Origin: Hyphomicrobiaceae bacterium
GTDB lineage: Bacteria > Pseudomonadota > Alphaproteobacteria > Rhizobiales > Hyphomicrobiaceae
Direction of reading: 5' to 3'
Length of the DNA stretch: 64,000 nt
Assembly: GCA_016793635.1 (NCBI GenBank)
Contig: JAEUMD010000011.1
Location: 186,001-250,000 of the forward strand
The notes beneath the pieces are model-generated. The model did no database searches. It had not been told where the DNA came from and saw nothing but the letters and a program-made list of their open reading frames with translations. Position 1 is the first letter of the stretch. Each line of letters starts with the position of its first letter. The position numbers and the translations under genes are program-made. Below, one piece after another: positions 27,470 through 36,099 of the stretch.

Positions 27470-28174
27470 ATGATCCGCGCTTCCGTCATCGTCTTTCCCG
27501 GGTCCAACTGCGACCGCGACGTCAAGGTCGCCATCGAACGGGTCACAGGCTTTGCGCCGAAGATGGTGTGGCACGGAGAGACGAGCGTACCGTCGTCCGA
27601 TTTCATCGTGCTGCCGGGCGGATTTTCCTACGGCGATTACCTGCGCTGCGGCGCCATGGCCGCCCACTCGCGAATCATGCGTGACGTGATCGCCAAGGCG
27701 AAGGCCGGCACACCCGTCATCGGTATTTGCAACGGCTTCCAGATCCTGACCGAGTCCGGCCTGCTGCCGGGCGCGCTGATGCGCAACAAGAGTCTCAAGT
27801 TCATCTGTCGCGACGTGCACCTGCGGGTCGACCGCAATGAGACGTTCTTCACCAGCACGTACCGCTGCGGCGAGGTGGTCAAGGTTCCAATCGCCCACGC
27901 CGAGGGCAATTACTTCGCGGACGACGAGACGATCGCGCGGATCGAAGGCGAGGGACAGGTGGTGGTGCGCTACTGCTCGCCCGACGGTCGCATCACGCCC
28001 GACTCGAATCCCAACGGCGCCATGAACAACATCGCCGGCATCTGCGACGAGACCGGCCGCATCGTCGGCATGATGCCCCACCCCGAGCGGCTCTACGAAA
28101 ACAAGCTCGGCGGCACGGACGGACGTCGCGTGTTCGAAAGCGTGATGGTCGGCGTCGCCGCGGCGATGGGCTGA
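27470..28174 (+). CDS. purQ: FGAM synthase glutaminase subunit PurQ
   Basis: Class I glutamine amidotransferase supplying ammonia to PurL in de novo purine synthesis. The 234 residues show PGGFSYGDYLRCGA, the nucleophile cysteine in GICNGFQ (about residue 86) and the His-Glu pair in MMPHPER near 203. GAGAGTCGAGC lies upstream of the ATG. It is separated from purS by two small genes and one antisense gene, so it may have its own promoter in the 109 bp upstream. Confidence 0.96.
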   Translation: MIRASVIVFPGSNCDRDVKVAIERVTGFAPKMVWHGETSVPSSDFIVLPGGFSYGDYLRCGAMAAHSRIMRDVIAKAKAGTPVIGICNGFQILTESGLLPGALMRNKSLKFICRDVHLRVDRNETFFTSTYRCGEVVKVPIAHAEGNYFADDETIARIEGEGQVVVRYCSPDGRITPDSNPNGAMNNIAGICDETGRIVGMMPHPERLYENKLGGTDGRRVFESVMVGVAAAMG

Positions 28175-28350
28175 ACAGCGCCATCCTTTCCCGCGCCGCG
28201 CTTGCCGTTCTTGGCCGCAATAGACAGCGCCCTCTACCGGGGTGCGGGGGCAGGATTGCTTTCTGTACGACCCCTCTAAGGGTTCATCCGCCTTCGAATG
28301 CCGCCGCTGCTTCGCGGTGTCTTGCGATACGCCGAAAAATTGGGGTCGGC

Positions 28351-28809
28351 TCACGCCGCGCCGCCTGGGCGGTCGTCGGTGGCCGCGGCACCGCCCGCTG
28401 TATCGCGGCTGACGGTCTGACCGCGCGTTGTGCCGCTCGAGCCCCACTGTTCCTCCGAGCCCCCTGCGTCGTCGAGCGAGGTCATGGACGCGGCCGCGAG
28501 GCGATAGATGTAGCGGTTGGTCCAACGCCGCGTCGTCCACGATGTGAACGCCATCACGGCGGCCACGATCGCGGCATACCGCTCGGCCTGAAACCCCGTT
28601 TCGCCCGCCCACGCGAACGCCCAGTAGAGGTCGCCGAAGCCGAGCGTCAGCAGCGTCGCGAGCCCGGCAAGGACCCCGCGCTCCATGTAGGCGGCGAGCG
28701 ACACCAGCGCGTGCAGCGTGAGGTAGACGATACCGACGATGAGGAAGACACGTTGCAGCCGCGCCAGTTTACGCTCCGCGGCCTCTCGAATACCCGCAGC
28801 CGTGCTCAT
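28351..28809 (-). CDS. hypothetical membrane protein downstream of the 2OG dioxygenase
   Basis: A 152-residue protein with about three membrane helices (residues 20-42, 46-68, 76-92) and a disordered, Ser/Thr/Gly/Ala-rich C-terminal tail of about 40 residues. The ATG at 28809 follows the dioxygenase gene by 28 bp on the same strand. The frame stays open into that gene but is out of phase with it. No known family is recognised. Co-transcription with an iron-dependent dioxygenase is the only clue. Confidence 0.65.
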   Translation of the reverse strand: MSTAAGIREAAERKLARLQRVFLIVGIVYLTLHALVSLAAYMERGVLAGLATLLTLGFGDLYWAFAWAGETGFQAERYAAIVAAVMAFTSWTTRRWTNRYIYRLAAASMTSLDDAGGSEEQWGSSGTTRGQTVSRDTAGGAAATDDRPGGAA

Positions 28810-28837
28810 TCCGCGTCCCCTTTCAATTGCCGCCCCT

Positions 28838-29506
28838 TCAGACGTCGGCCCAGCGCCGCAGCAGGTTGGCGTAGGTCTTCGAAATGAGATCGAACGCCTC
28901 GCACTTGCCCTGCTTTTCGAACACCTGCCGCCGTGCCCGTTCCAGGTCGAACAGCGCTTCGCGGCACGCGGCATCTCGGACACGGCTCTCCGCCCACGTT
29001 GCCGCCACCAGGCGTTCTCCGCGGGTGACGGGATCGACCCGGTGCAATGTGGTCGAAGGATAGACCGCAGCGTCCCCAGCCGCGAACTTGGCCGTCTCCT
29101 CCCCCGCCAGCGTCTCAACGACCAGCTCTCCGCCGTCATAATCCGCCGGATCACTGAGGAAAACGGTGATCGAAACGTCCGTCCGCAGCAGCGAGGCGCG
29201 GCCCATGATCGCATCGTCGATGTGAGTACCGTAGCCCTCGCCGACGCCGCTCAGGGAAACGATCGGCGGCGCGATCCGCCGAGGCAGGACCATTGCGGAA
29301 AACACGGAATGGGTGCCGAGCGCGTTCACGATCGTATCCTGCACATGGCGCAGAGCCGAGGAGCCGACCGCCTGCATGTTGGACTTGACCAGCCGAGCAT
29401 GCCATCCCGCGGTCTTCGAGCCCGGCTCGAAGGCGAGACGGCGTGCGCGCTCCTGGAGGTCAGTCAGGACTTCTCCTGCGAGAAGACTAGGAATATGTAC
29501 GATCAT
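28838..29506 (-). CDS. PKHD-type Fe(II)/2-oxoglutarate dioxygenase (PiuC/YbiX family)
   Basis: A 222-residue hydroxylase using Fe(II), O2 and 2-oxoglutarate. The facial triad is readable: His95 and Asp97 in GTHIDDA, His155 in TTLHRVDP and the 2OG-binding Arg165 in TRGER. The family includes PiuC and YbiX, often linked to iron uptake; the hydroxylation target is unknown. I chose the ATG at 29506 because the in-frame extension to 29587 overlaps the divergent gene and is not family-like. The next gene on the other strand starts 30 bp away. Confidence 0.88.
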   Translation of the reverse strand: MIVHIPSLLAGEVLTDLQERARRLAFEPGSKTAGWHARLVKSNMQAVGSSALRHVQDTIVNALGTHSVFSAMVLPRRIAPPIVSLSGVGEGYGTHIDDAIMGRASLLRTDVSITVFLSDPADYDGGELVVETLAGEETAKFAAGDAAVYPSTTLHRVDPVTRGERLVAATWAESRVRDAACREALFDLERARRQVFEKQGKCEAFDLISKTYANLLRRWADV

Positions 29507-29535
29507 CAGCGGGACAATGGTGAAGGGAAGCTCGA

Positions 29536-30360
29536 ATGGCACGACGACTGAGCCGCAGAGCCTGGACCACTCTAACCGCAGCGGCAACGCTGTTGCCAGC
29601 TTCGACGTTCGCTCTCGCCCTGGGCGAAGGCGATGCGCCGTCGCCTCCAGCCATCGTGATCGCCGCCGCCGAAGGCGGTGAGGGTGGCGAAGGCGGTGAA
29701 GGTGGCGAAGGTGGCGTCGACCTCTCGCACGTCGCGAGCGACCCCGTCACCTATCTGACCGCGCTCGACATCATCGCCGCCCATTACCATGCCGGTCTCG
29801 CAGCCTATCGCGCCGGCGAGCATAACGAGGCGGGCGAGATGTTCGCCCACCCGATAGCCGAGGTCTACGCCGACCTCTCGGAGAAGCGAACGGACATCGG
29901 CTTCGCCGATTTCGGTCCGCAGATGGAGAAGGCGAGTGAGCTGGCCCTCGCCAATGCCGAGCCCGCCGCCGTCGAGGAAGCGGCCAAGCGCGTCCTCGAC
30001 GCACTCGCCGACGCCGAGCGCAAGGCGCCTGCCTCAACCAGCGTCTCGCCTGAAAGCGCGCGCGCAGAAGTCTTCGCCGACATGCTGGATCGCGCGGCCA
30101 TGCAATACAACGTCGCGCTCAATTCCTCTGACAGCGAGCCCTATCTCGACGGCTTCGGTTTCCTCGCCGCAGCAAAGGCGCGGGCCGAAACCGTGATCGC
30201 GGAGCTTTCAGCGCGCAAGCCTGAAGCCGCCGATGCCGCGCGCCACGCGCTCGACGTCATCACCAAGGCATATCCCTCGATCGAGCGCCCGAAGGATGCA
30301 CCAGTTCCAGCGGACGAGCTTCTGGCCGCGGCATCGCGCCTGCGCATCGCACTCAAGTGA
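29536..30360 (+). CDS. exported helical protein with Glu-Gly-Gly repeats
   Basis: A 274-residue protein with a signal peptide (residues 1-28), an acidic glycine stretch of five E-G-G units (about 46-60) and a long helical domain rich in Ala/Glu. Segments HYHAGLAAYRAGEHNEAGEMFAHP and the following FADFGPQMEKASELAL resemble the helical periplasmic domains of imelysin/EfeO-type metal proteins, but I cannot see their diagnostic motif. GAAGGGAAG precedes the ATG. It is divergent from an iron-dependent dioxygenase, so a role in iron or another metal is possible. Function unknown. Confidence 0.7.
   Translation: MARRLSRRAWTTLTAAATLLPASTFALALGEGDAPSPPAIVIAAAEGGEGGEGGEGGEGGVDLSHVASDPVTYLTALDIIAAHYHAGLAAYRAGEHNEAGEMFAHPIAEVYADLSEKRTDIGFADFGPQMEKASELALANAEPAAVEEAAKRVLDALADAERKAPASTSVSPESARAEVFADMLDRAAMQYNVALNSSDSEPYLDGFGFLAAAKARAETVIAELSARKPEAADAARHALDVITKAYPSIERPKDAPVPADELLAAASRLRIALK
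29671..29715 (+). repeat. five 9-bp coding repeats (Glu-Gly-Gly)
   Basis: Five consecutive 9-bp units of the form GA(A/G)GG(C/T)GG(T/C) inside the 29536 gene. They vary only at third codon positions. Slippage could change copy number without breaking the frame. Confidence 0.8.
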
Positions 30361-30555
30361 ATTCAACAGCAAGGCGGCCGCTCCCGGCGAATGCCGCGAG
30401 CTTCGCCTGTTTGCCGCGTAAATCCGCGCGTGAACGGCCATGATGACCTCGACCGGGGCGTTACGCCCGCGGTCCGCGAGCAACCATGGCGGCGTCACAG
30501 GCTAAATGCCGCGGCGCCCGCCGCTAGCCCACAAACCTCTCTCCCGCGAGGCCCC

Positions 30556-30978
30556 ATGCGCCGTCTCGTCCCTGCCCTCGTCCTCGCCCTCCTCGGCGCG
30601 CTCGCCGTGCCCGCCGCAAGCGAGCCCGAACCACGGATCGACTGCGAAAACGCCATGTCGACCTACGAAATGAATGTCTGTGCCGAGAGGGACTTCAAGG
30701 CGGCCGACGATGCTCTCAACGCTGCCTACCGAGACGCCCTGAAGAAGGTGCCGGGCCTCGCCATCGGCGAGATAGAGCAGTTCAATGCGGCGGCGTGGGA
30801 AAAGGCGCTGCGTCAGAGTCAGCGCGCGTGGCTCGCATTCCGCGACGCCGAGTGCCGCGACCACATCCCGATGTTCTGGTCCGGCGGCACCGGCACCACG
30901 GTCGCCGTGCTCGGCTGCATGATCGAAAAGACCAAGGCGCGGACCAAGGAGCTGATCGAGAATTACGAGACGAAATGA
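30556..30978 (+). CDS. LprI-like (DUF1311) exported protein
   Basis: A 140-residue exported protein. The signal peptide covers residues 1-23. The mature domain has the DUF1311 / lysozyme-inhibitor LprI pattern: DCENAMSTYEMNVCAERDFKAADDALNAAY followed by WLAFRDAEC and a final C-M-I-E-K-T-K-x-R. The four cysteines probably form two disulfides. Family members include lysozyme inhibitors, but most are uncharacterised. I chose the ATG at 30556 because the signal peptide begins there and GAGG is upstream. Confidence 0.85.
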   Translation: MRRLVPALVLALLGALAVPAASEPEPRIDCENAMSTYEMNVCAERDFKAADDALNAAYRDALKKVPGLAIGEIEQFNAAAWEKALRQSQRAWLAFRDAECRDHIPMFWSGGTGTTVAVLGCMIEKTKARTKELIENYETK

Positions 30979-31145
30979 ATTCCGCGGTTTTCTGGTCGCG
31001 CAGGGCGCGCGTGTGAGCTGCAGTGTTGCCCATCCGAGGCTGCGACGGAGCGCCCTATCGGTCACTTGACTTATGTGAAATGCAGCTGCGGCGAGCTACG
31101 CCATTGCGCTCTTCGATGATGCGATCCGGAGTGCGCCACGGGGCG

Positions 31146-31412
31146 ATGACGAACGAGGCTTTCGAGATCTGGCTGGTCTGGTCCGACCGCACGTTGCACG
31201 TGCCGGCCGGCGTCTCCGCGCTCGAAGTACTGCAGGCCGCTGGTGTGCCGATCGATTCCGGTTGCGGGCACGGCTCGTGCGGAACGTGCACGACCGACTA
31301 TGTCGAAGGGGACGTCATCCACAAGGACACTATTCTCTCCCTCGCCGACCGCGAGCGCGAGTTCTGCCCCTGCGTCTCGCGCGCCCGGGGCCGCCTTGTT
31401 CTGCCATTCTGA
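31146..31412 (+). CDS. plant-type [2Fe-2S] ferredoxin
   Basis: An 88-residue single-domain ferredoxin. The cluster ligands are Cys40, Cys45 and Cys48 (C-G-H-G-S-C-G-T-C) and a later Cys74 or Cys76, giving C-x4-C-x2-C-x(n)-C. The sequence resembles the C-terminal ferredoxin domain of phthalate-dioxygenase-reductase-like proteins, here as a stand-alone protein. The ATG at 31146 gives the usual length. No oxygenase or reductase lies next to it, so its partner is unknown. Confidence 0.85.
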   Translation: MTNEAFEIWLVWSDRTLHVPAGVSALEVLQAAGVPIDSGCGHGSCGTCTTDYVEGDVIHKDTILSLADREREFCPCVSRARGRLVLPF

Positions 31413-31428
31413 CCGGCGCTAAAAATGC

Positions 31429-31469
31429 ATCCGATCAAGGGACGCGCCTGCGGTTCCGTCTGATCGGAT
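31429..31469. repeat. dispersed palindromic repeat, copy 1
   Basis: Perfect 9-bp arms ATCCGATCA and TGATCGGAT around a 23-base loop, flanked by GCGCT on the left and AGCGC on the right. Read on the minus strand it aligns with the element at 38026-38074 (CTAGAGC, ATCCGATCAGA, CCGCA, GTCCCTT in order). It lies between convergent genes and may also act as a bidirectional terminator. Confidence 0.65.
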
Positions 31470-31475
31470 AGCGCT

Positions 31476-32732
31476 CTAGGTCAAGTGCCCCATCCAGTAG
31501 GCCAGCGCCTTGAGTATCCTCTGGTCCTCGTAAAGCCCTGAATGGCGCAATCCTCGCTTCGCATCCGCCGCGGCGGTGAACGGCACTTCGATGTGAGAAT
31601 AGGACCTGGCTTCGAGCCCTTCCGCTTCGGGTGCCACGCCCACCGCGACATGCGCGTGAATTGAGGGACGCTCCCAGCCGAAGCCCGCCGGATGCCCGCG
31701 CAGCAGCGACAGCACGTAACGCAGCGCCGCCAGCAGTACGAGGGCATAGAGCGTGCCCAAGACGATGAACGCGAACCCCGATGCAAGGGCGTTGCTGAGC
31801 GCCTTGTCGTCGAAGCTCACGATATCCTTGGCGATCACCAGCGCTACTCCCAGTCCGATCACGAGTAGATAGAGGCCGCCGAGAAAATGGCGCGCGTTTT
31901 CCTTGATGAACCCGATCGCCGCCGTCGGAGCCGCCGTCGTTACCTCGAGCGCGTCGAGCACCCGCCCCGCCTCGTCCCCCGGATAGATGAAGCTCAGAAC
32001 ATGCGTTGCAGGCATCGGCGCGAGGCGCACCGCATCGGCCAGACGAACCGCCGCGCGCTTGCCACCGCGCAGGTGCCAGAAACGGGCGATGGCTGGAAAG
32101 ACGAGTGTTGTCAGGTAGCCCGCGAGTCCACCCGTCGCGGCAGCCGCCGCCGCGGCCCAGTACCAGGCATCGAAGGCGCTATCGCGTAGCGCCGTTCCGT
32201 AAATGAGCCACGAGACGAACGCCAGGAACCAGCCAATCGCGTGGGCGACACCTTCGGTGTATCGCGGCGCCTCGGTGAGAAGCTCGTCGAGAGATTTGCC
32301 GTCGAGATCTGCACTCAATCGGGCTTGGAGGAAGGGTGTTCCGAGCGTCGCGATGCCCAGCGCATGAAACACGTTCGGCAAGTGCTTGTGAGCGAACAGC
32401 GCGACGTTGCCGCCATGGCTGTGGGCGACGATGAAATGCTTGCATCTCGGGTATCGCGTCCTCAGCTCCGCCACGTGGGCCGCCAGCGCATAGCCCGCCT
32501 TGACGCGCGCCTTGTGCGTATTCCGGCCTGACCATTCGAACGTGTCGAAAACGACGTGCCGGCCGGGAAGCGCGGCAGTGATCTCGTCGCGCAGCGCCGA
32601 GCCCTCCTTCGTCCAGGGAGCACCTGTCGCGAACGTTCCGTGCACCAGCGTCACGACGATCGGCGTGCGTCCGACATGGATGGGGTCGTCTCCGTGACGA
32701 GCAGCCTCGCGAGCATCCATCTGGATGTTCAT
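31476..32732 (-). CDS. membrane-anchored alpha/beta hydrolase, tandem copy 2
   Basis: A 418-residue protein with an N-terminal alpha/beta-hydrolase region and a C-terminal membrane region. The N-terminal part has the oxyanion segment VTLVHGTFATGAPW (about 27-40) and nucleophile Ser105 in VAHSHGGN, a variant of G-x-S-x-G. Four or more membrane helices follow (about 177-200, 216-236, 308-325, 340-370). The end, including LRHSGLYED and ILKALAYWMGHLT, is shared with the next gene upstream. GGGAGGA precedes the ATG at 32732. Lipid or ester hydrolysis at the membrane is plausible but unproven. Confidence 0.8.
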   Translation of the reverse strand: MNIQMDAREAARHGDDPIHVGRTPIVVTLVHGTFATGAPWTKEGSALRDEITAALPGRHVVFDTFEWSGRNTHKARVKAGYALAAHVAELRTRYPRCKHFIVAHSHGGNVALFAHKHLPNVFHALGIATLGTPFLQARLSADLDGKSLDELLTEAPRYTEGVAHAIGWFLAFVSWLIYGTALRDSAFDAWYWAAAAAAATGGLAGYLTTLVFPAIARFWHLRGGKRAAVRLADAVRLAPMPATHVLSFIYPGDEAGRVLDALEVTTAAPTAAIGFIKENARHFLGGLYLLVIGLGVALVIAKDIVSFDDKALSNALASGFAFIVLGTLYALVLLAALRYVLSLLRGHPAGFGWERPSIHAHVAVGVAPEAEGLEARSYSHIEVPFTAAADAKRGLRHSGLYEDQRILKALAYWMGHLT

Positions 32733-32824
32733 TCCTCCCGTTATGAGTTGCCGCAACACTCTTGCCGCTCGAAAGGCTGGGCGCAACCCCATGCCGCGTC
32801 ATCCCTGCACGCGGGGAACGACTG

Positions 32825-34075
32825 TTACCTCACGTGACCGATCCAGAACGCCAGCGCCTTCAGGATGCGCCGGTCCTCGTAGAGACCGGAGTGGCGAAGG
32901 CCAGCACTGACCGCCTCTGCCTTGTAAGGAACCGTTTCGGCGACGTTCGAGCGGGACGCGGGAACCTCGGCGCTCGCCGTTGCGCCGATCTCCGCCCAGT
33001 TGTGCAGCGCGGGGCGTTCCCAGCCGAAGCCCGCCGGATGGCCGCGCAACAGGCTCAGCACATACCGGACAGCGAGAAACAGGAGCCACAGGCCGATGAA
33101 GCCCAGGTAGAGAGCCATGAACGCTTTGATGGCAAAGTCGGCCACGCGCTCTGCGTCGAAGCCGAAATAATCACCCGCGACAACGTTGGCGACCGATGCA
33201 TAAGGCGCGATGAACAACATCGGCGCCAGCACCAGAAGCCCTATGCCGAACACCCACTCCATGATCCGCGTCGGCGCCTTGGTCGTCAGTTCGAGCGTGT
33301 CGAGCAGCAGGCCCGCCTCGTCGCGCGGGTAGACAAAGCTCAGGATGTGCGTGTCGGGCAGCGCTGGAAAAGCAATGGCGTCGGCGAGGCGCATGGCGGC
33401 GCGCTTGCCACTGAAGCGGAACAGCAGACGGACGAGATGCGGCGTGACGAAACGCTGGAACAGCGGACGCGCGGCGTACCCCACCGCTAAAGCAACCGCG
33501 AACGCCCACCACCAGGCGTTCGACAACCGGCCTTCGAAGGTGTTGCCGAGCACCGCGACCGTCGCGACCGTCAGCGCGAACGCGAACATCGCCGCGGCAA
33601 GCTGGTTCTCCTCGACGGCCTCCCGTTCGAGCGAGCGCAGCGTCTTGAACGCGAGATCCCCGCGTAGGCGCGCATGCAGGAACGGTGTGCCGAGTGTCGC
33701 GATGCCGAGAGCATGCTGGGCCACATCGAGGTGCTTGTGCGCGAGGAGCGCGACGTTTCCGCCGTGGCTGTGCGCGACGATGAAGTGTCGGCACGCCGGC
33801 ATCCGGCGCCGTAGCTCGCGGATATGGTCTGCCAGTTCGTAGCCGGCCTTCACCCGAGCCTTGTGCGCGTTTCTGCCCGACCATTCGAACACGTCGAAGG
33901 CGACGCCACCCGCCTCCGCTCCGAGCGCCTCTGCGATCTCGTCGCGCAGGACCGATCCTTCCCTCGTCCACGCTGCGCCCTGCGCGAAGGTTCCGTGGAC
34001 CAGTGTCACGACGATCGGCGCCAGCGGTTCGAGACCGCCGCGCGCATTCGCCCCCGGTTCCTCGCCTCGTGTCAT
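32825..34075 (-). CDS. membrane-anchored alpha/beta hydrolase, tandem copy 1
   Basis: A 416-residue paralogue of the gene 92 bp downstream. It shares VTLVHGTFAQGAAWTREGS, FEWSGRNAHKARVKAGY, nucleophile Ser103 in VAHSHGGNVALLAHKHL, the GTPFLHARL segment, several membrane helices and the nearly identical end LRHSGLYEDRRILKAL. The ATG at 34075 gives the same architecture as its twin; the longer open frame upstream is arginine/glycine-rich non-coding DNA. Two diverged copies in tandem imply an old duplication with separate roles. I know no characterised member. Confidence 0.8.
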   Translation of the reverse strand: MTRGEEPGANARGGLEPLAPIVVTLVHGTFAQGAAWTREGSVLRDEIAEALGAEAGGVAFDVFEWSGRNAHKARVKAGYELADHIRELRRRMPACRHFIVAHSHGGNVALLAHKHLDVAQHALGIATLGTPFLHARLRGDLAFKTLRSLEREAVEENQLAAAMFAFALTVATVAVLGNTFEGRLSNAWWWAFAVALAVGYAARPLFQRFVTPHLVRLLFRFSGKRAAMRLADAIAFPALPDTHILSFVYPRDEAGLLLDTLELTTKAPTRIMEWVFGIGLLVLAPMLFIAPYASVANVVAGDYFGFDAERVADFAIKAFMALYLGFIGLWLLFLAVRYVLSLLRGHPAGFGWERPALHNWAEIGATASAEVPASRSNVAETVPYKAEAVSAGLRHSGLYEDRRILKALAFWIGHVR

Positions 34076-34251
34076 CGCGCAAGAGCCCCCTCCACCCGAG
34101 GCCCCGCCACTCTCGGGGCCACCCCAGGCCCACTTTCGCCGCCCAGGAGACAGCTCGCAACCCGTCGCGGCACACCGGCGGCGGCGCGGTCCATTCGCGG
34201 TCCATTGAGGAGGAGCAAATTGCGAGGCGCGCACCGCCGGTGACGGTTGGG

Positions 34252-34785
34252 CTACTCGAACATCTCGCTGGTCAGCACGGCTCGAAGGCTCTGTGTCAAA
34301 GGAGGGCGCTCCAGCAGCCGCAGCCTGTCGCCAGCCACGAGTTCGGGCCTTGCCACCTCGATTCCAGATTCGAGGAGTTGGGCGTGCTCCTGCGGCGATA
34401 TCTTGCGCAATTGAGCGGTCACGTCGCACTGCGAGCCGAGGACGTAGAGCAGATCGCCGGCCCCATTGAAGATGGGCAGCAGGAAAACGATGTTCTCGAA
34501 CTCGCTGCCATCTCGCCTGTAATTGGTGATCTGGACGAGGGCTTCCGTGCGCTGCTCAATCGCCGCGCGCAGCTGGCCACGCACCTTCGGGTCGGTGTTG
34601 CGGCCTTGCAGAAACCGGCAATTGCGGCCGATGACATCGTCGCGCGCGTATCCCGTGAGCTCCAGGAAGGAATCGTTGCACAGGATGATCGGGCAATCGT
34701 CGAACACAGGCGATGCCAGCGTCAGCGGAATCGGCGACGCGTCGATATAGGTCTTCAGCGTCTTAGACGTGATCTCGGAGAACAT
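34252..34785 (-). CDS. short LOV blue-light photoreceptor
   Basis: A 177-residue protein that is essentially one LOV (PAS) domain plus a C-terminal helical extension of about 50 residues. The flavin motif is clear: NDSFLELTGYARDDVIGRNCRFLQG, with Cys56 as the photo-adduct cysteine. The later strand NYRRDGSEFENIVFLLPI also fits the LOV fold. No kinase, HTH or GGDEF output is attached, so it is a short-LOV protein that would signal by dimer or partner changes. It is transcribed alone, with non-coding DNA on both sides. Confidence 0.92.
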   Translation of the reverse strand: MFSEITSKTLKTYIDASPIPLTLASPVFDDCPIILCNDSFLELTGYARDDVIGRNCRFLQGRNTDPKVRGQLRAAIEQRTEALVQITNYRRDGSEFENIVFLLPIFNGAGDLLYVLGSQCDVTAQLRKISPQEHAQLLESGIEVARPELVAGDRLRLLERPPLTQSLRAVLTSEMFE

Positions 34786-35246
34786 CGCCGCACCCCTCGC
34801 CTCAACTCTCGCCGTATCTCACTCACCCAATCCCCCGAACGTCACGACCGCAGCGGCCCCCACCCCGCGGCATGAACTCCGACGGCCCAGGCCGCCGAAT
34901 GCGCCGCGAGTCCGAACACTCCCGACGCAACCTGCGACCGAACGGCTTTGGGCGAACAGCGCCTTCGTCACGTATTGCACCGTGAAAGAGGCTCAGCGGA
35001 AATTGTCCGATGGTCGCAGAACGACTGTTTCGTTATTGTTCTTAGGTGCCACTTGAAATCACCATTGCGTGAACATGGCATTCGAAAGTGTGAATTTTGC
35101 TCTGCCGTTAGGCACTCGCCCGGCAACGGGGCAGCAATCCGGGCGCACAATTCACCTCGCCTCGGTGCACGCACCTTTTTCGGTTGGCAGGTCGGCGCAA
35201 ACCGTGAATTGAAGGCCGAAAGGCTTCGAATATTCCGGGAGCGGCT
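34786..35246. other. intergenic region between the LOV gene and an SDR gene
   Basis: 461 bp with no credible gene. The half nearer the SDR gene is less GC-rich (about 35015-35100), as expected of a promoter. GGGAGCGG lies just before the SDR start. I see no defined operator. Confidence 0.4.
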
Positions 35247-36077
35247 ATGTCATCGAGACGCACAATCCTCATCACCGGCGCGTCCTCCGGCATCGGCCTC
35301 AGCGCGGCGGGCGCACTGCGGGCGCGGGGCTGGCACGTTCTTGCCACGGCGCGGCGGACCGAGGATCTCGAACGGCTGCATCGTGAGGTCGGTGTCGAGG
35401 CGCTCCCGCTCGAGCTTGGCGACCCGCGCTCGGTCGAAGCCTGCGCGCAAGCCGCGCTCGACCTTGCGGGCGGCACCGTCACGGCTCTCTTCAACAATGC
35501 GGCGTTCGGTCAGGTCGGCGCCATCGAGGATATCGAGCCGAGTGCGTTGCGCCATCAGATCGAGGTGAACGTCATCGGCACGCACGACCTCACGCGGCGG
35601 ATGATTCCGGCGATGCGGCGCAACGGCCACGGACGCATCGTGCAATGCTCGTCCGTGCTGGGCCTCGTGGCGGTGCCTTACCGCGGGGCTTACTGCGCCT
35701 CGAAGTTCGCGCTTGAAGCCTTGAGCGACGCGATGCGGCTCGAACTCGCCGGCAGCGGCATTTCCGTGTCGCTGATCGAGCCTGGCCCTATCCGCACGCG
35801 CTTCGTCGAAACGGCCCTCGCGAACTTCCGCGCCAACGTCGATATCGAAGGCTCGGCGCACCGCGAGCGATATCTCGCCCGGCTGCAGTCGATGGAAAAG
35901 GGCGGCCAGCAGCGCGGCAAGCTCGAGCCGGAGGCGGTCGTCCGCCGCCTCGTTCACGCGCTCGAGTCGCGTCGTCCGAAGGCCCGCTACTTCGTCACCA
36001 ACCAGACCCACGTCGCCGCCGCTATCCGGCGCGTCCTGCCGACAGTCCTGCTCGACCGCATCGTCGCGAAAATCTGA
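35247..36077 (+). CDS. short-chain dehydrogenase/reductase
   Basis: A 276-residue classical SDR with an NAD(P)-binding TGASSGIG at 10-17, the NNA motif near 88, the catalytic Ser in CSSVLGL and the YCASK tyrosine-lysine pair near 150. The long C-terminal part resembles the SDRs acting on hydrophobic substrates such as retinol- or steroid-type dehydrogenases. Arg residues after the first Gly-rich loop (ARRTEDL) suggest NADP preference. It stands alone; the substrate is unknown. Confidence 0.9.
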   Translation: MSSRRTILITGASSGIGLSAAGALRARGWHVLATARRTEDLERLHREVGVEALPLELGDPRSVEACAQAALDLAGGTVTALFNNAAFGQVGAIEDIEPSALRHQIEVNVIGTHDLTRRMIPAMRRNGHGRIVQCSSVLGLVAVPYRGAYCASKFALEALSDAMRLELAGSGISVSLIEPGPIRTRFVETALANFRANVDIEGSAHRERYLARLQSMEKGGQQRGKLEPEAVVRRLVHALESRRPKARYFVTNQTHVAAAIRRVLPTVLLDRIVAKI

Positions 36078-36099
36078 GATCGCCCGCGGCGCTCGCGGT

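Noticed and set aside
29671-29715. Short array-like repeat that could be a CRISPR or minisatellite
   Set aside because: The units are 9 bp without spacers and encode Glu-Gly-Gly in a real gene.
30391-30555. N-terminal extension of the LprI-like protein
   Set aside because: It would bury the signal peptide; the ATG at 30556 begins a normal one with GAGG upstream.
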